Assembly (NCBI RefSeq): GCF_000702505.1
Contig: NZ_JNIM01000001.1
Span: forward strand, 3,782,001 to 3,846,000
DNA: 64,000 bases
Direction of reading: 5' to 3'
DNA from: Thermogemmatispora carboxidivorans
Lineage (GTDB): Bacteria > Chloroflexota > Ktedonobacteria > Ktedonobacterales > Ktedonobacteraceae
Shown: in pieces, positions 35,972 through 45,300 of the stretch
How the letters are laid out: the number at the start of each line of letters is the position of its first letter
How positions within the stretch are numbered: position 1 is the stretch's first letter
Program-made: the position numbers and the translations under genes
Notes under the pieces: model-generated
What the model was told of the DNA's origin: nothing
Database searches by the model: none
The model's input: the letters and a program-made list of their open reading frames with translations, nothing else

Positions 35972-37252
35972 GTGCTGGATCTCGGCTTCATTCGCAATCA
36001 TCCAGAGCTTGTCAAAGAGGCTGTACGCCTCAAGCAGAGCGATTTTGACGTCGACCAGTTTCTGGCCCTTGACCGCCAGGTCCTCGAACTGCAGCATCAG
36101 GTTGAGATGCTGCGAGCGGAGCAGAACCAGCTTTCGAAGCGCGTCGGGCAGGCCGGTAAAGACAAGGAGCTGCGCGAGGCCCTTATTGCCCAGGGCAAGG
36201 AGCTGGCGGCGCGCCTCAAGGAACTGGAGCCGCAGCTAGCGGATCTCATCGAGCAGCGCCAGCAGCTCCTCTACCTGGTGCCGCAGATTCCTGATCCCTC
36301 GGCCCCCGTCGGCACGAGCGAAGAGGACAACGTCCCGGTGCGCTATTGGGGAGAGACGCCGCAATTCGACTTTCCGCTGTTAGATCACTATACGCTGATG
36401 CAGAAGCTGGACCTGGTCGACATAGAGCGTGCAGCCAAAATCGCCGGCTCGCGCAGCTATGTGCTCAAGGGCGATGCCGCTCGCCTTGAGCTGGCCCTCC
36501 TGCACTTCGCGTTCGATCGCATCGCCACCAAGGGCTTCACGCCCCTGATCGTGCCGGCGATGGCGCGCGAGTTCTGTTTCATCGGCAATGGTCAGTTCCC
36601 GCGCGGGCGGGACCAGGTCTATGCCCTGGAAGGAGAGGATACTTTCCTTGTAGGAACCGCCGAGGTCTCGATTACGGGCATGTTCAAGGACGAGATCCTC
36701 AGCTACGAGGAGCTGCCCTTGACCTTCGTCGGCTTCTGCCCCTGTTTCCGCAAAGAGGCCGGCACCTATGGCAAGGACACGCGCGGCGTCTTCCGCGTCC
36801 ACCAGTTCAACAAGGTCGAGCAGTATGTGATCTGCGAAGCCTCGCACGAGGAGTCGGTACGCTGGCACGAGCAGCTGATCCGCAACGCCGAGGAGCTGGT
36901 TCAGGCCCTGGAGATCCCCTATCGCGTGGTCAATGTCTGCACCGGTGACATGGGCGATGGCAAGGTTGGCATGTACGATCTGGAATGCTGGGTACCCAGC
37001 GAGGGCCGCTATCGCGAGACGCACTCTTGCTCGTACTTCCACGACTGGCAGGCGCGGCGCGTCAATATCCGCTACCGCGATCGCGATGGCAAGCTGAAGT
37101 TCGTACACACGCTCAATAACACGGCTATTGCTTCGCCGCGCATCCTGATCCCGCTGCTGGAGAACCATCAGCAGCCCGATGGCTCGGTGCGTATTCCCGA
37201 GGCCCTGCGCCCCTATCTGGGCGGCCAGGAGGTGCTGCGGGCACGCCGCTGA
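35972..37252 (+). CDS. serS: Seryl-tRNA synthetase
   Basis: Class II synthetase, 426 aa, normal length. The N-terminal helical arm (27-110) binds tRNA-Ser: QVLELQHQVEMLRAEQNQLSKRVGQAG. Catalytic motif 2 is FRKEAGTYGKDTRGVFRVHQFNKVEQ and motif 3 is LNNTAIASPRILIPLLEN (the Gly-rich form is partly replaced by NNTAIASPR, as in many SerRS). GTG at 35972 is the start because AAGGAGG lies upstream; the 12-codon ATG extension is not supported. T-box controlled, and followed by a convergent hairpin at 37303. Confidence 0.95.
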   Translation: MLDLGFIRNHPELVKEAVRLKQSDFDVDQFLALDRQVLELQHQVEMLRAEQNQLSKRVGQAGKDKELREALIAQGKELAARLKELEPQLADLIEQRQQLLYLVPQIPDPSAPVGTSEEDNVPVRYWGETPQFDFPLLDHYTLMQKLDLVDIERAAKIAGSRSYVLKGDAARLELALLHFAFDRIATKGFTPLIVPAMAREFCFIGNGQFPRGRDQVYALEGEDTFLVGTAEVSITGMFKDEILSYEELPLTFVGFCPCFRKEAGTYGKDTRGVFRVHQFNKVEQYVICEASHEESVRWHEQLIRNAEELVQALEIPYRVVNVCTGDMGDGKVGMYDLECWVPSEGRYRETHSCSYFHDWQARRVNIRYRDRDGKLKFVHTLNNTAIASPRILIPLLENHQQPDGSVRIPEALRPYLGGQEVLRARR

Positions 37253-37302
37253 TCACCCCCTTCTGGCTTCCTTCCCTTGCGCTGCCGACCAGCAAGCGAC
37301 GG

Positions 37303-37325
37303 GCTGGCTCCGCCTCGGAGCCAGC
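37303..37325. terminator. Bidirectional hairpin between serS and the phosphoesterase
   Basis: GCTGGCTCCG (37303-37312), three-base loop, CGGAGCCAGC (37316-37325), directly between two convergent genes. Confidence 0.65.
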
Positions 37326-37856
37326 TCAGCGGACAGAGGAAGCCAGGGGGATGATTTCCCCGCGCAGGCTGCCGCTGGCGTCTTCAATGTAGAGACGGCC
37401 AATCGTGCAGGTTGGCTGAGTGCGCCGATCGGTAGCGCTGCCGGGATTGAAGAGCAGCAGCCCGTCCCGTTGACGCAGATAGGGAACGTGGGTATGACCG
37501 AAGATCACACAGCTCGCCTGCGGGAACTCGCGGCGGGCCGCCTCCAGACGCGCCTCATCCTCGCTGCGCCGCCGCGCGCTGTCCGGGCTGAGGATATGAA
37601 CGACGCCGATGCGGCAGCCGCCGATCACCAGCTCGCGCTTGAGGGGCAGCGCGCGCCGCACTTCGTCGCTCTCGATGTTGCCCTGCACAGCGACGACCGG
37701 GGCGATGGTCTCTAGCTCACTGACGACGGAGAGCACCGAGAGATCTCCAGCATGAATGATCAGCTCGACATCGGCAAAATAACGCCAGAGGGCCTCGGGT
37801 AAAGCCTTGAAGCGCGGAATATGGGTATCCGACACGACGCCGATAACGTGTTCCAT
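37326..37856 (-). CDS. YfcE/MJ0936-type metallophosphoesterase
   Basis: 176-aa calcineurin-like fold. The metal-binding motifs are IGVVSDTHIP, IIHAGDL, VVAVQGNIE (the third motif, usually GNCD), VVHI and IFGHTHVPYL, followed by NPGSATDRR. Members hydrolyse phosphodiesters or small nucleotides; the natural substrate is not evident. Strong GGAGGTGAG site. It converges with serS and diverges from the second phosphoesterase gene. Confidence 0.9.
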   Translation of the reverse strand: MEHVIGVVSDTHIPRFKALPEALWRYFADVELIIHAGDLSVLSVVSELETIAPVVAVQGNIESDEVRRALPLKRELVIGGCRIGVVHILSPDSARRRSEDEARLEAARREFPQASCVIFGHTHVPYLRQRDGLLLFNPGSATDRRTQPTCTIGRLYIEDASGSLRGEIIPLASSVR

Positions 37857-37986
37857 CGGCTCTCACCTCCGTTGCAGCAGACAGGTCCGCCCCAGGCCAG
37901 ACGGCAAGCCGCTAGCTGCCTCGCCCGGCAGCGGATTACCTCTTGCCTTCCTTGTCGCTCGCTCGCTCTAAGGAGAGGATAGCAAA

Positions 37987-38703
37987 TTGACTATGCGCAT
38001 TGCCATTATCTCTGATATTCATGGGAATCAGGTGGCCCTGGAGGCCGTGCTGGAAGATCTGCACCGCCAGCCAGCGATCGATCAGCTAGTCATCGCTGGC
38101 GACCTCTGTTTGAATGGTCCGCGCCCTCGCGAGGTGCTCACAATTGTCCAGCAGCTCGGCTGCCCGGTCATCAAGGGCAACGTCGATGAGGAGGTGGTAA
38201 GCGCCGCCCCCGAGAAAGGGCGCAAAAAACAGAGCACCGTGGCCTGGACGCGCGAGCAGATCGGACCGGAAGGCATCGCTTATCTGCGCGACCTGCCTTT
38301 CTCGTACCGCGTGGCTAATCCCAATGGCAGCGATGCCCTGGTCGTGCACGCCAACCCGCGCAATTTGGAGGACGCCATTCCTCCTCACGCCTCCGATCAG
38401 GAGCTGGAGCGCTTGCTTGGTAGCTTGGATGAACAGATCGGCACCCTGGCCTTCGGCCACCTGCATATCGCTTACCTGCGGCGCTGGCGGCACCTGTTGC
38501 TGTTCGATGTGGCCAGCTGCGGCCTGCCACGCGATGGGGATCAGCGCGCCGCCTACGGCATTCTTAGCTGGCAAGGCAACGGCTGGGAGGGCGAGATCCG
38601 TCGCGTGCCCTACGACCTGGAGGCCGTCGTCGCTCAGATCCGCACCAGCGGCATGCCCCATCCCGAGCGGCGCATCAAGATCCTGCTGGAGGCCCACTAC
38701 TGA
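37987..38703 (+). CDS. Calcineurin-like metallophosphoesterase, 238 aa
   Basis: Another member of the fold: IAIISDIHGNQVALEAVLED, LVIAGDLCLNGPRPREV, VIKGNVDEEVV, VVHANPRN and LAFGHLHIAYL are the five metal motifs, and DVASCGLPRDGDQRAAYGIL matches the ApaH-like/YfcE neighbourhood of bacterial YkuE-type enzymes. It may act on diadenosine polyphosphates or phosphoproteins, but the sequence does not decide. AGGAGAGG lies eight bases before a TTG at 37987 and fourteen before an ATG at 37993, so the TTG is preferred. Confidence 0.9.
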   Translation: MTMRIAIISDIHGNQVALEAVLEDLHRQPAIDQLVIAGDLCLNGPRPREVLTIVQQLGCPVIKGNVDEEVVSAAPEKGRKKQSTVAWTREQIGPEGIAYLRDLPFSYRVANPNGSDALVVHANPRNLEDAIPPHASDQELERLLGSLDEQIGTLAFGHLHIAYLRRWRHLLLFDVASCGLPRDGDQRAAYGILSWQGNGWEGEIRRVPYDLEAVVAQIRTSGMPHPERRIKILLEAHY

Positions 38704-38753
38704 GGTCCCGCAGCGTGCAAACCACAGCCTAGAACAGAGGGAGCAGAAGAGAG

Positions 38754-38806
38754 AGCGACGGGGGCAGGCAGTGGTGGGGAGTCGCCATCGCCTGCGCCCC
38801 GTCGCT
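38754..38806. terminator. Bidirectional hairpin between convergent genes
   Basis: AGCGACGGGG plus CAGG (38754-38768) pairs with CCTGC plus CCCCGTCGCT (38791-38806) apart from one mismatch. It lies between the phosphoesterase and the small Cys-rich gene, 51 and 36 bases from their stops. Confidence 0.5.
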
Positions 38807-38841
38807 CAGGTGAAGCGCTGAAGCGGAGCAGCTATTTTGCT

Positions 38842-39045
38842 CTATAAGACATGCAATAATTGACAGAAGATGCAGGTACAGGTCGCTGGATGACCAGGAG
38901 CATGCTCCAGCAGCGACAGCGGCTGCTCGTTACGGGGCAGCTCCTGCACTGGCATCGCCTCCTCACCGAGATAGCTGGCAGCATCGCCAATATCGACCAG
39001 CTCAAGCTCACGGATAATTTCCTTCAGTTCACTCGTAGTTGCCAT
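38842..39045 (-). CDS. Small protein with a C-terminal CxCxxC motif, 67 aa
   Basis: A 67-residue protein with an acidic, helical N-terminal part (TSELKEIIRELELVDIGDAASYLGEEA) and a C-terminus ATCTCIFCQLLHVL bearing three closely spaced cysteines plus His. The start at 39045 follows AGAGGAGAGGG; the longer frame to 39192 does not look coded. Either a metal-binding peptide or a modified-peptide precursor is possible: leader-like helix, then a short Cys-rich end. No modification enzyme is next to it, so neither is established. Confidence 0.5.
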   Translation of the reverse strand: MATTSELKEIIRELELVDIGDAASYLGEEAMPVQELPRNEQPLSLLEHAPGHPATCTCIFCQLLHVL

Positions 39046-39695
39046 GCTCAATGATCCCTCTCCTCTTGCAGGACACTCAGCCCCGGGACGCAGAGAGCCC
39101 GCACGAGTGGCACACTCCTGCTGCAACAGAGAACCTATCTCACATTGCACCAGGAAATGTTCGATAGAATACTCCGATTCGATAAATTTCAATAATTAAG
39201 CGATAAAACCAGGCACTGCCAGACCTTGCGCTGATCACTGGGCGCGTCGAGGTCGCAGCCAGGACCTTTATTTGCTCGGTGCGCCAGCGAGTCGGGCCAG
39301 TTTGCCGAGCAGCAAGCTGAATAGCTTTCACTTAATATATACGTGTCCAGGTTGACATTCATCGCCGCAAGTGCAAGCGAATAGACCAGTTGGGTCAGGC
39401 AAGCGAGCAAGAAGGAGACGAAGAGAGCATGGAGCTGCTGGCCGGGGCGCAATTGAGGGCAGCGTTGTACGGTCCAAGCGGTAGGTAGAATGGACGAAGG
39501 AGAGGAGTGGAGGCGGCACGAGGAGAGGGCAATGATATGGCATCCAGGGCCGGGCGGGGGCGAGAGCCTGGCCCTGCCGAGCTGCTCACCGGCTGTCCCC
39601 ATCCCGCGGGGTCGCAGGTAGGGGACAGCCGGTCGTCATGAGCAACCAAACACCAGGGCAGACAGGGAAGAAAAGGAGCGAGCTAGCGAACCTGC
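39046..39695. other. 650-base intergenic region after livK
   Basis: AT-rich stretch at 39178-39205 and a perfect 13-bp inverted repeat near the livK end. The minus-strand frames here lack ribosome sites and domain content. No RNA gene recognised. Confidence 0.4.
39588..39633 (-). terminator. Hairpin after livK
   Basis: ACCGGCTGTCCCC (39588-39600) and GGGGACAGCCGGT (39621-39633) form a perfect 13-bp stem with a 20-base loop, 63 bases beyond the livK stop. No T run follows on the minus strand, so it may be an intrinsic terminator of the GC-rich type or a processing element. Confidence 0.5.
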
Positions 39696-40958
39696 TTAGA
39701 AATGAGACTGGCTGGCGGCCACCCCGGTGAAATCTGACGAGAGCGGCTTCACGCCGGCAGGCTGGGTAGCATCAACCTGGTAGATCACCGAATCGCGCGT
39801 TGGCACGCGCTGATCGGGCGTCGAGCCATAGTGCGCCGGCGGCAGCAAGCCACCCATATCCACCGACTGCAGCGACTCGAAGGCGCGGAAGAGGCCATCG
39901 CGTGTCAGATCACCGTTCTCCATCGCCTTCTTCAGAATGGCGTAAGTCACGTAGGACTCGGCATAGCCAAACTCGAAGTAGCCATCGGGCTGCTGCTTCG
40001 GGAAATACTTGGCCTGGTCCTCTAACATCTGCTTCATCCCCGGCACGCTCGTATCGCCCCAGGCCGCTCCCTGCGAGACCACCCAGGCCCGGCTGATCAA
40101 GGGCTTGAGTGCCGGCACCGCCAGTAGCTGAATCGAGAAGGCCGGGCTTTGCAGAATCCACTGCGGATTGTAACCCAGCTTGTAGGCTGTAGCGATAATG
40201 GTCGCCGTGGCCGTTGGCAGCGTCGTCATAAAGACATACTTCGCGCCGGACGCCTTCAGCTGCGCCACCTGAGCGGTGAAATCTGTATCATTGACCGCAA
40301 AGGAGACCTGGGCAACGTCGTGCAGGTGGTAGACACTGACGGCTTCGCGATAGCCCGTCAGCCCATCCTGGCCGTAGTCATCATTCTGGTAGATGATGGC
40401 CGTGGCCGGATTCTTGACGCCCAACTTGTTAACAACGTAGTCAAAAGCATTCTCCACCTGGAGACGGTAAGGTGTGCCCACCAGGATCAGATATTTCTCA
40501 CGCGCCAGCGCCGATGAGAGGGTCGCCGCCGAGACCAGCATGTGGTCGGCTGCCGCCAGATCCTTGATAGCAAAAGTCGGCTGCGTCCCGAGGCTATCGG
40601 CAATCATCAGCACCTGGTTGCGGATCTGGTTGTACTTCTGCACCTCCAGCTGTGGGCTATACTGCGTATCCTGTTCAACGAACTGGACCTTAAAGCCGTT
40701 AATGCCGCCGTGGTCATTGACATGATAGAAGAAGGCTTTCACACCATTGGCGATCGGGATGCCGACCGGTCCGGCCACCGGTCCCGAGTAGGGCGAGAGA
40801 ATGCCTAACGTGATCGTCTTCTTATTGAGATCGACGCCTGGCCCCGCCTTGAGTCCACCCGAGCTACTGCCCGTGCTGCTGCCTGCGCAGCCCGCAAGGA
40901 TCGGTAGACCGGCCAGGAGGATGAGTATACAGGCAAACAAGAAACGTTTGGTGACCAT
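39696..40958 (-). CDS. livK: ABC transporter substrate-binding lipoprotein, branched-chain amino-acid type
   Basis: 420-aa extracellular binding lipoprotein of the LivJ/LivK family. Signal peptide with lipobox LAGC (Cys24), then TITLGILSPYSGPVAGPVGIPIANGVKAFFYHVNDHGGINGFKVQFVEQDTQYSPQLEVQKYNQI, the usual periplasmic-binding-protein first lobe, and ATAIIYQNDDYGQDGLTGYREAVSVY. The ligand may be a branched-chain amino acid, amide, urea or an aromatic acid; the family name does not settle it. ATG at 40958 follows GGGGGTAATTG; a TTG six bases earlier is less likely. Last gene of the liv operon, 208 bases after livM. Confidence 0.9.
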   Translation of the reverse strand: MVTKRFLFACILILLAGLPILAGCAGSSTGSSSGGLKAGPGVDLNKKTITLGILSPYSGPVAGPVGIPIANGVKAFFYHVNDHGGINGFKVQFVEQDTQYSPQLEVQKYNQIRNQVLMIADSLGTQPTFAIKDLAAADHMLVSAATLSSALAREKYLILVGTPYRLQVENAFDYVVNKLGVKNPATAIIYQNDDYGQDGLTGYREAVSVYHLHDVAQVSFAVNDTDFTAQVAQLKASGAKYVFMTTLPTATATIIATAYKLGYNPQWILQSPAFSIQLLAVPALKPLISRAWVVSQGAAWGDTSVPGMKQMLEDQAKYFPKQQPDGYFEFGYAESYVTYAILKKAMENGDLTRDGLFRAFESLQSVDMGGLLPPAHYGSTPDQRVPTRDSVIYQVDATQPAGVKPLSSDFTGVAASQSHF

Positions 40959-41166
40959 AAACAATTACCCCCTTATCGAGCCAAAGGCACAAGATACCGC
41001 CAAAAACCCGGCTGGTTCGCCTTTACTTTACTGGCTTCCCGACTGCAGACCTGCCGCCCACCAGATCAGGCCCTGGCCCAGACCCCCACAGGCTGGCGCA
41101 TTGGCAACACGGCAGGCAAGAGGGAAGCAGAGGCGACGACGCCCGTCAAGGTGCTCTCAGGCGCGC

Positions 41167-42429
41167 TCACGAGGCGCCAGTTCTCCTGCGCCCCTGTTCC
41201 TCATCAGGACCAGAGGCGCGCTGCTGAAGATCAACCACCTCGATGCTCTCACCTCCTTCTTTGAGCGTCGCGGCGTCCGCTCCCGCGCCCGCAGCGCTGG
41301 CCCCTGCTGCCTGCAAGCGAGGCCTCCCAGGGCGTAGGCGGCGCACCAGACCAATGACTCCGCCTGGCTCAAACAGCAGGAAGACAATGATCAGCAGGCC
41401 ATAGAGCAGCGCATTCAGATCGCCGCTGCTGAGGCCCCCACCGCCAGTGCTGGGCGGCAGCAGCGAGAAGTAGTCGATGACCTGGGGCAGGGCGAAGACA
41501 AAGGCCGCTCCCAAAATCGACCCCCAGACATCGGCAATGCCGCCGATGATGATGGCCGCCACAAACTGGATCGAGAGGCTCAGACTCCAGTAGTCGGGGA
41601 TCACATAGCGCGCATAGGAGACATAGAGCGCGCCGGCCACGCCCGCCAGGAACGAGGAGAGCACGAAGGCCCCCATCTTGACCTCAAAAAGGTTCACCCC
41701 CATGATGGCAGCGCCCACTTCGTGGTCCCGTACGGCCCGCATAGCGCGACCGACGCGCGAACGGCTGAGATTGTAGACGAAGAGTGCCGAGAGTAGGAGG
41801 ATGACCAGGATGAGCAGGAAATATTGCTGCCCCGAAGTCAGGGCAATGCCCAGGATGCTATTCTGCTGGTCGAGCGAGAAGCCTCCAAAGGCCGGCACTG
41901 GGAAATTGCGCCCCTGCGGCCCCCCCGTGATGAAACTCAGGTTGCGGAACAGATAATTGCCGATGAAGACCAGGGCCAGGGTTACTATGCCCAGATAGAA
42001 GCCGCGCAGGCGCAAGGCACTCGGCCCAATCAGCGCCCCAACCAGGGCCGCGACCAGGCCCGCCGCCGGCAGCCAGATGAAGACCGGCAGGCCCAACCCC
42101 CAGGGATCAAGCGCTCCCTGCGGCGGATTGCCTCCCAAAAAGGCCGCCGTATAGCCTCCCAGCCCCATGAAGAACGCCAGGCCCAGCGAAATCTGACCAG
42201 TATAGCCTGAGAGGAGATTGAGCGCCAAGGTGGCGATCGCCGCAATCAGGCAGTAGTTGATAATGGTAAACCAGTCGTCGCCGGCCAGCGAGAAGAAGAG
42301 CAACAGGGCCAACACTCCAACCCCTAGCCAAAGCCAGCGCGCCAGGCTCCCTAGCAGGCGCGGCGGCTCGGCCTCCCGCGGCAGCTCCTGACGAAGACGG
42401 CTACGGCCACGCTCCCGTGTAGCGATCAT
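41167..42429 (-). CDS. livM: ABC transporter permease, LivM type
   Basis: 420-aa inner-membrane permease. A basic N-terminus (IATRERGRSRLRQELPREAEPPRL) is followed by about nine hydrophobic segments, with LLSGYTGQISLGLAFFMGLGGYTAA typical of LivM and FAL/EAA-like VRDHEVGAAIMGVNLFEVKMGAFVLSSFLAGVAGALY for contact with the ATPase. The long C-terminal tail (about 370-420) is rich in Ala/Gly/Glu/Arg and not typical. Its ATG overlaps the livH stop by ATGA, indicating translational coupling. Confidence 0.92.
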   Translation of the reverse strand: MIATRERGRSRLRQELPREAEPPRLLGSLARWLWLGVGVLALLLFFSLAGDDWFTIINYCLIAAIATLALNLLSGYTGQISLGLAFFMGLGGYTAAFLGGNPPQGALDPWGLGLPVFIWLPAAGLVAALVGALIGPSALRLRGFYLGIVTLALVFIGNYLFRNLSFITGGPQGRNFPVPAFGGFSLDQQNSILGIALTSGQQYFLLILVILLLSALFVYNLSRSRVGRAMRAVRDHEVGAAIMGVNLFEVKMGAFVLSSFLAGVAGALYVSYARYVIPDYWSLSLSIQFVAAIIIGGIADVWGSILGAAFVFALPQVIDYFSLLPPSTGGGGLSSGDLNALLYGLLIIVFLLFEPGGVIGLVRRLRPGRPRLQAAGASAAGAGADAATLKEGGESIEVVDLQQRASGPDEEQGRRRTGAS

Positions 42430-43325
42430 ACACGCTCTACCTTTCTTGAGCCAAAGAGACCATAGGGACGAATCAGGAGGATAAGAATCATGATCAGATA
42501 GGGCGTCACTTCGTGCAGGCCCGTGCCAACAACTGCCGGCAGGCGACTCTCGTAGCCAGCCGTCAGGACACTGGTCAGGCCGATGATGACGCCACCGACG
42601 ACCGCGCCGCTGACCGAGTCCAGGCCCCCCAGAATGATCGCCGGGAAGGCCACCAGGGCCGCATTGCCAAAGTTGGGATCAATGGCCAGACTGTCGATCG
42701 CCAGCAGCACGCCACCAAGCGTTGTAATGGCCGCCGCCAACCCCCAGGCCAGCGCATAGACAGTGCGCACGTCGATCCCCATAGCAAGGGCCGCCTCCTG
42801 ATCCAGAGCCGTGGCCCGCATGGCCAGCCCATAGCGCGTGCGACGAAAGAAATAGTAGAGGGCCGCACAGAGCACAATCGTCACACCAATGGTCCAGAGG
42901 TCGCTGCTGCCCAGATGCACACCGGCCACGTTGAAGCCACTGGTGACAGTGAAAGGCGTGGCCGCCGGAATGGTACGCGAACCCCAGCCCACAACAACGA
43001 GCGTACGCAGAATGATGTCCAGACCAATGGTAATCATGAGAACAGTGAAAGGCGGACGACCAATCATCCTGCGCAGGACGAGCCGCTCAAAGAGGAGGCC
43101 GATGAGAATCGTGACCAGCAGCCCCAGCGGTAGCGCCAGCAAAAAAGGCAGGTGCCAGTTTAGAACAGCGCTGGCTACCACATAGGTACCGACAAGCAGC
43201 AGCTCGCCCTGGGCGAAATTGATGACCTGGCTCGCCTTGAAGATAATGCTAAAGCCCAGCCCAATGAGGGCATAGATGCAGCCCTGGGCCACGCCCGCAA
43301 AGACCAGCTGAAGGAAATAGGCCAT
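42426..43325 (-). CDS. livH: ABC transporter permease, LivH type
   Basis: 299-aa permease. The N-terminus YFLQLVFAGVAQGCIYALIGLGFSIIFKASQVINFAQGELLLVGTYVV and MRATALDQEAALAMGIDVRTVYALAWGLAAAITTLGGVLLAI are the classical LivH signatures, with the EAA loop near residues 185-205. It couples to livM by a 4-base overlap. A 178-base gap separates it from livG upstream, in which I see no promoter. Confidence 0.94.
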   Translation of the reverse strand: MAYFLQLVFAGVAQGCIYALIGLGFSIIFKASQVINFAQGELLLVGTYVVASAVLNWHLPFLLALPLGLLVTILIGLLFERLVLRRMIGRPPFTVLMITIGLDIILRTLVVVGWGSRTIPAATPFTVTSGFNVAGVHLGSSDLWTIGVTIVLCAALYYFFRRTRYGLAMRATALDQEAALAMGIDVRTVYALAWGLAAAITTLGGVLLAIDSLAIDPNFGNAALVAFPAIILGGLDSVSGAVVGGVIIGLTSVLTAGYESRLPAVVGTGLHEVTPYLIMILILLIRPYGLFGSRKVERV

Positions 43326-43503
43326 AACTCATCGCTCCTCCTGACACAAGCAAGCCGCAAATAGCGCGAGCGAGCGACACGCAACAAGAGAGCGCCCTGG
43401 TACGCTCAGGGCCAGAGAAGAAGCCTTCCGGCCTCTCCATACAAACAAGCGAGCAGACTGTTTGGCCAGTTGACGGGCCGGGCCTGCCAGCTCGCGGCGG
43501 TCT

Positions 43504-44376
43504 CTAGTTCTCGGAGACGGCGGGCAGGTCGTCGGCGGGTGCCGGTAGCTGCTCCGACTCCTCACCCAGATAGGCTTTGATGACCGCCGGATTGGCCTGA
43601 ACCTCTGCAGGCCGCCCTTCGGCAATGACCCGACCAAAGTCCAGCACCAGCACACGGTCGGCCAGACCCATGACCAGCGCCATATCATGCTCAACGAGGA
43701 TCTGGGTAATGCCCAGCTGCTCTTTGATCTCCAGAATGATGGCGGCAATCTCCTCGGTCTCTTCCAGGCTCATGCCCGCCACCGGCTCATCCAGGAGCAG
43801 CAGGCGTGGCTCCATCGCCAGGGCGCGCGCCAGGTCAGCCCGCTTCTGCAGGCCATAGGGCAGGCTACCTAGAGGACGATCACGCACCTCTTTCATATTG
43901 AGCAAATCAAGAATATGGAGGCAATAAGTGCGGTTTTCCCATTCTTCTCGACGAGTTGGGCCGATAAACAGTCCAGCGCGCAGGATGCCGCTATGCATGC
44001 GTGTATGGCGTCCCAGCAGCAGATAGTCCAGCACGGTCATCGTCGGGAACTGGCCCATGTTCTGGAAGGTGCGTGCGATACCGGCCCTGGCCACCTGATG
44101 GGGCTTGAGCCGCAGCAGCTCCTGACCTGCAAAGGTGACGCGGCCCGCCTCGGGCTGATAGACGCGCGAGAGCACATTAAACAAGGAGGTTTTGCCGGCG
44201 CCGTTGGGACCAATGACGGCAAAGAGTTCGCCTGGCCAGACGGTGAAAGAGACCTCGCTGAGGGCGCGTACGCCCGCAAAGCGCACCGAGAGCTGTTCGA
44301 CGCGCAGCAGCGGCTCGTTAGCCTTCAGCTGGTGGTTGTGGCCGGGCAGGGTACTATAGTTGGGCCTCTCGCTCAT
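43504..44376 (-). CDS. livG: ABC transporter ATP-binding protein, LivG type
   Basis: 290 aa. Walker A GPNGAGKTS in LFAVIGPNGAGKTSLFNVLSRVYQPEAG, Q loop near PHQVARAGIARTFQNMGQFPTMTVLDYL, signature near GSLPYGLQKRADLARALA, Walker B LLLLDEPVAGMSLEE, and H loop ITQILVEHDMALVM. ARTFQN is the LivG hallmark. The start is the ATG at 44376, not 44385: GGAG lies nine bases before it, and it overlaps the livF stop as ATGA. It provides one of the two ATPase subunits. Confidence 0.94.
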   Translation of the reverse strand: MSERPNYSTLPGHNHQLKANEPLLRVEQLSVRFAGVRALSEVSFTVWPGELFAVIGPNGAGKTSLFNVLSRVYQPEAGRVTFAGQELLRLKPHQVARAGIARTFQNMGQFPTMTVLDYLLLGRHTRMHSGILRAGLFIGPTRREEWENRTYCLHILDLLNMKEVRDRPLGSLPYGLQKRADLARALAMEPRLLLLDEPVAGMSLEETEEIAAIILEIKEQLGITQILVEHDMALVMGLADRVLVLDFGRVIAEGRPAEVQANPAVIKAYLGEESEQLPAPADDLPAVSEN

Positions 44377-45176
44377 GACTGCCATCTCCTCTCTGCCGCT
44401 CCCGCTCGCCGTCGCTGGCGCAGGTGCCCAAGCGAGAGCTGGCGCTCCCCCTCGCGCAGGCCCAGGTAGAACTGACGGATGTTCTCCTCTTGCAAGAGGC
44501 GCGCAGCTGGGGCCGCCAGAACGACCCGTCCAGTCTCCAGTACATAGCCGTAATGGGCGACCGAGAGGGCCATCTGCGCATTCTGCTCGACAAGCAGAAC
44601 AGCGGTGCCTTCGGCGTTGATCTCGGCGATGATGCTGCGGATGCGCTGCACCATGAAGGGGGCCAAACCAAGGGAAGGCTCGTCGAGGAGTAGCAGGCGC
44701 GGCGAGGCCATCAGGGCCCGCCCAATGGCCAGCATCTGCTGTTCGCCACCAGAGAGATAGCCTGCGCGACTGCTGCGCCGCTCGGCCAGAACCGGGAAGA
44801 GGCTCATGACACGATCGTAGGCCCGACGGATAGCGGTGGGATTGCGCACAGTGATGGCGCCGGCATAGAGGTTTTCATCAACGGTCAGGTCTTCAAAGAG
44901 GCGGCGCCCCTCCAGGACCTGGGCGATGCCCAGCTGGACGATGCGCGTGGGAGAGAGGCGGTCAATGCGCTCGCCCGCCAGGAGAATGTGACCACCAACA
45001 AGGGTGCCACGATGCAATGGGAGCAGGCCAGAGATGGCCCGCAGGAGGGTGGTCTTGCCGGCTCCATTGGTGCCCAGCAGGGCGACGACCACCTTGTCAG
45101 GGATCTCAAGCGAGACGCCCCGCAACGCGGGGATGACGTTCTGATAGGTGACAGCAACGTCCTGCAGCACTAGCAT
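44373..45176 (-). CDS. livF: ABC transporter ATP-binding protein, LivF type
   Basis: 267 aa. Walker A GTNGAGKTT in VVALLGTNGAGKTTLLRAISGLLPLHRG, signature YLSGGEQQMLAIGRALMASPRLLLLDEPSLGLAP, and the closing VLLVEQNAQMALSVAHYGYVLETGRVVLA are the LivF pattern. First gene of the operon; GGAGGAAG ribosome site. The leader of about 235 bases carries a perfect 22-bp dyad (45301-45322), and the promoter belongs to the shared set described under findings. Confidence 0.94.
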   Translation of the reverse strand: MLVLQDVAVTYQNVIPALRGVSLEIPDKVVVALLGTNGAGKTTLLRAISGLLPLHRGTLVGGHILLAGERIDRLSPTRIVQLGIAQVLEGRRLFEDLTVDENLYAGAITVRNPTAIRRAYDRVMSLFPVLAERRSSRAGYLSGGEQQMLAIGRALMASPRLLLLDEPSLGLAPFMVQRIRSIIAEINAEGTAVLLVEQNAQMALSVAHYGYVLETGRVVLAAPAARLLQEENIRQFYLGLREGERQLSLGHLRQRRRAGAAERRWQS

Positions 45177-45300
45177 AGGCGCTTCCTCCGTCGGCAGCGA
45201 TGCTGACTCTCTCCCTGGCCCGACTCGCTTCCCTGCTCCGGCCCGCCTGCGGATACTCCATCGGCACTGCCGCCCAACTCAGCCAGGCTTCTCTCTCTGC

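Noticed and set aside
39189-39649. Several minus-strand frames of 70-137 aa upstream of the CxCxxC gene
   Set aside because: Composition dominated by Pro/Ser/Leu, no ribosome site and overlap with a perfect hairpin; not convincing.
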